Source: an uncultured Acholeplasmataceae bacterium (GTDB taxonomy: Bacteria; Bacillota_I; Bacilli_A; Acholeplasmatales; Acholeplasmataceae). Taken from it: a stretch of 7,334 nucleotides of DNA. Where the stretch lies: positions 1 through 7,334 of the forward strand of contig CALISC010000076.1 in the NCBI GenBank assembly GCA_938041945.1, given 5' to 3'. Positions 6,332 to 7,334 of the stretch are shown piece by piece. Position 1 is the stretch's first letter. Each line of letters begins with the position of its first letter. The position numbers and the translations under genes were made by a program. The notes below the pieces were generated by a model, which saw only the letters and a program-made list of their open reading frames with translations, had not been told where the DNA came from and did not search any database.

Positions 6332-7236
6332 AACCGTTTTTAATTAATGAGTTTATTTTATATTTAAAAAACGAAAAGTCGCTGGCCAAAACTACTCAAA
6401 ACGCTTACAAAGTTGACATTCAGCAGTACTTTGATTTCTATGAGAAATACCACAAAGAAATTCAAAGACCTGAACAAATCAGTCCTAAACTGATTAAAAA
6501 CTACATTAAAACTTTGCAAAAAAAATATGACAGTAGAACTACTAACCGAAAAATTTCGGCAATCAAAACCTTTCATGCTTTTCTTGAAATGGACGGTTTG
6601 ACTAAAGAAAATCCTGCACAAGAAATTAAAAATGTTAAAGAAAAAGAGAAAGTAATTCGCACAATTAACGTAGAGCAAACTAGTAAAATGATAGATTCAA
6701 TTGATTTAAAAACAGTTTACAACGTGCGCAACTTAGCGATGTTTTTAGTGTTATACGGCTCTGGTCTTCGTGTTTCTGAGCTGATTGGACTTGACTTAAA
6801 GTCACTGCATTTAAACGAAGGGTTTTTAATTGTTGAAGGAAAAGGCAGTAAAGAAAGAACTGTACCGTTAACTAAAAAAGCAGCAGAAGCACTTAAAAAC
6901 TACATTAAAGATGCTCGCAATATCATCTTAAAAGACCGCACTTTACCTGCTTTGTTTGTGAGTAGAAACGGTGCGAGAATAACACGACAAGGGTTCTTTA
7001 AGATAGTTAAAAGCATCGCCGAAGACAACGAAATTGACAATGTTTCGCCTCACACTTTCAGGCATTCTTTTGCTACACACTTGCTTGAAAACGGTTGTGA
7101 TTTAAGGGTTCTGCAAAGAATACTAGGTCACGAAAGCATCCAAACAACACAGATTTACACAAACATTTCTGATAAATATAAACGAGAAAAGTACAACAAA
7201 ACTAGACCAAAAATTAATAATTCAGAAAAGTCTTAA
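6328..7236 (+). CDS. xerD: Tyrosine recombinase, XerD-like
   Basis: Site-specific recombinase of the Xer type; the usual role is to resolve chromosome dimers at dif near the replication terminus. At 302 residues it has the normal length, with a SAM-like core-binding domain (about 3-85) and a catalytic domain (about 108-285). All active-site residues are present: Arg148 in GSGLRVSEL, Lys172 in GKGSKERTVPL, His242 and Arg245 in PHTFRHSFATHLLE, His268 in LGHES and nucleophile Tyr277 in TTQIYT. ITRQGFFK (218-225) and NGCDLRVLQRILGH (255-268) resemble XerD more than XerC, but a lone Xer serving both roles cannot be excluded. No integrated element, att repeats or cargo genes surround it, so a housekeeping Xer is more likely than a phage integrase. 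It uses a GTG start in a 4-nt overlap with hemW and is the last gene before a strong terminator. Confidence 0.9.
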   Translation: MKPFLINEFILYLKNEKSLAKTTQNAYKVDIQQYFDFYEKYHKEIQRPEQISPKLIKNYIKTLQKKYDSRTTNRKISAIKTFHAFLEMDGLTKENPAQEIKNVKEKEKVIRTINVEQTSKMIDSIDLKTVYNVRNLAMFLVLYGSGLRVSELIGLDLKSLHLNEGFLIVEGKGSKERTVPLTKKAAEALKNYIKDARNIILKDRTLPALFVSRNGARITRQGFFKIVKSIAEDNEIDNVSPHTFRHSFATHLLENGCDLRVLQRILGHESIQTTQIYTNISDKYKREKYNKTRPKINNSEKS

Positions 7237-7257
7237 TTTAGTTTTTGTAAACTTAAT
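7236..7257 (+). repeat. Short hairpin after xerD resembling half of a dif site
   Basis: AGTTT (7240-7244) pairs with AAACT (7249-7253) around TTGT, and three more pairs follow beyond one T-T mismatch (7239/7254), starting within the xerD stop codon. The segment 7243-7253, TTTTGTAAACT, differs by one base from TTATGTAAACT, the XerD half of the B. subtilis dif site as I recall it. The adjacent XerC half is poor, so function is unproven. Confidence 0.3.
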
Positions 7258-7268
7258 AATAAAAAAAC

Positions 7269-7326
7269 AAAAAAGTTTAACTTAATTTTGTAGAGAGATT
7301 ATCTGCAACACAGTTAAACTTTTTTT
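7269..7326 (+). terminator. Two-part long hairpin, probable bidirectional intrinsic terminator
   Basis: A perfect 14-bp outer stem pairs 7269-7282 (six A then GTTTAACT) with 7312-7325 (AGTTAAAC then six T). Between the arms an inner seven-pair stem joins TTGTAGA (7288-7294) and TCTGCAA (7302-7308), with one G-U wobble and the loop GAGATTA. A run of A on the left and of T on the right would allow termination in both directions. It lies 32 bases after the xerD stop and plausibly ends the four-gene operon; a convergent gene just beyond the window may share it. The rest of 7237-7334 shows no coding sequence. Confidence 0.75.
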
Positions 7327-7334
7327 ATTTTTCG

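Noticed and set aside
6328..7236. The recombinase as an integrase marking a mobile element.
   Set aside because: It is cotranscribed with lepA and hemW, has XerD-like length and motifs, and no tRNA target, att repeats or cargo genes are seen.
7250..7286. Direct repeat AACTTAAT at 7250-7257 and 7279-7286.
   Set aside because: Eight bases of A/T-rich sequence 29 bases apart is expected by chance in this spacer, and the second copy overlaps the terminator arm.

Overview
The window is AT-rich bacterial DNA carrying seven protein genes, all on the + strand and tightly packed. Only one gap exceeds 50 bases inside the gene array, and about 100 bases of non-coding DNA close the window. All genes read cleanly with the standard code: every Trp codon I checked is TGG, no reading frame contains TGA, and one gene (hemW) ends in TGA. 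Together with the low GC, the LepA sequence type (RGITIKLNAVQ) and the lepA-hemW adjacency, this suggests a low-GC Bacillota-type organism, possibly a Mollicutes-related or Erysipelotrichia-like lineage that has not reassigned TGA. The genus cannot be named from this window.

Region 1 (1-1978) is the end of a metal-ion ABC importer operon of the zinc/manganese (ZnuABC / AdcABC / MntABC) type. It holds the C-terminal part of the solute-binding protein, the ATPase and the ABC-3 membrane permease. The genes are separated by 2 nt and then overlap by 17 nt, so they are probably translationally coupled. Any operon promoter and metal-responsive operator lie upstream of the window.

Region 2 (1979-2068) is a 90-bp spacer with a convincing extended -10 element (TGATATACT), an imperfect inverted repeat just upstream of it, and a strong AAGGAG ribosome binding site.

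Region 3 (2069-7236) looks like one four-gene operon: a CNNM/CBS/CorC-HlyC membrane protein, the ribosomal GTPase LepA (EF4), the radical-SAM protein HemW, and a XerD-type tyrosine recombinase. Each junction overlaps (17 nt, 1 nt, 4 nt). The products do not form one obvious pathway (ion transport or membrane homeostasis, translation quality control, heme handling, chromosome dimer resolution), so this is probably a housekeeping operon. lepA-hemW is a conserved pair in Bacillota; having xerD next, rather than hrcA, is the less usual part.

Region 4 (7237-7334) is non-coding. It holds a short hairpin resembling the XerD half of a dif site and then a long two-part hairpin flanked by A- and T-runs, best read as a bidirectional intrinsic terminator. 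I see no mobile element, CRISPR array, tRNA or rRNA, and no clear sign of an undescribed system. The window is ordinary core-genome DNA with a few regulatory details worth checking.
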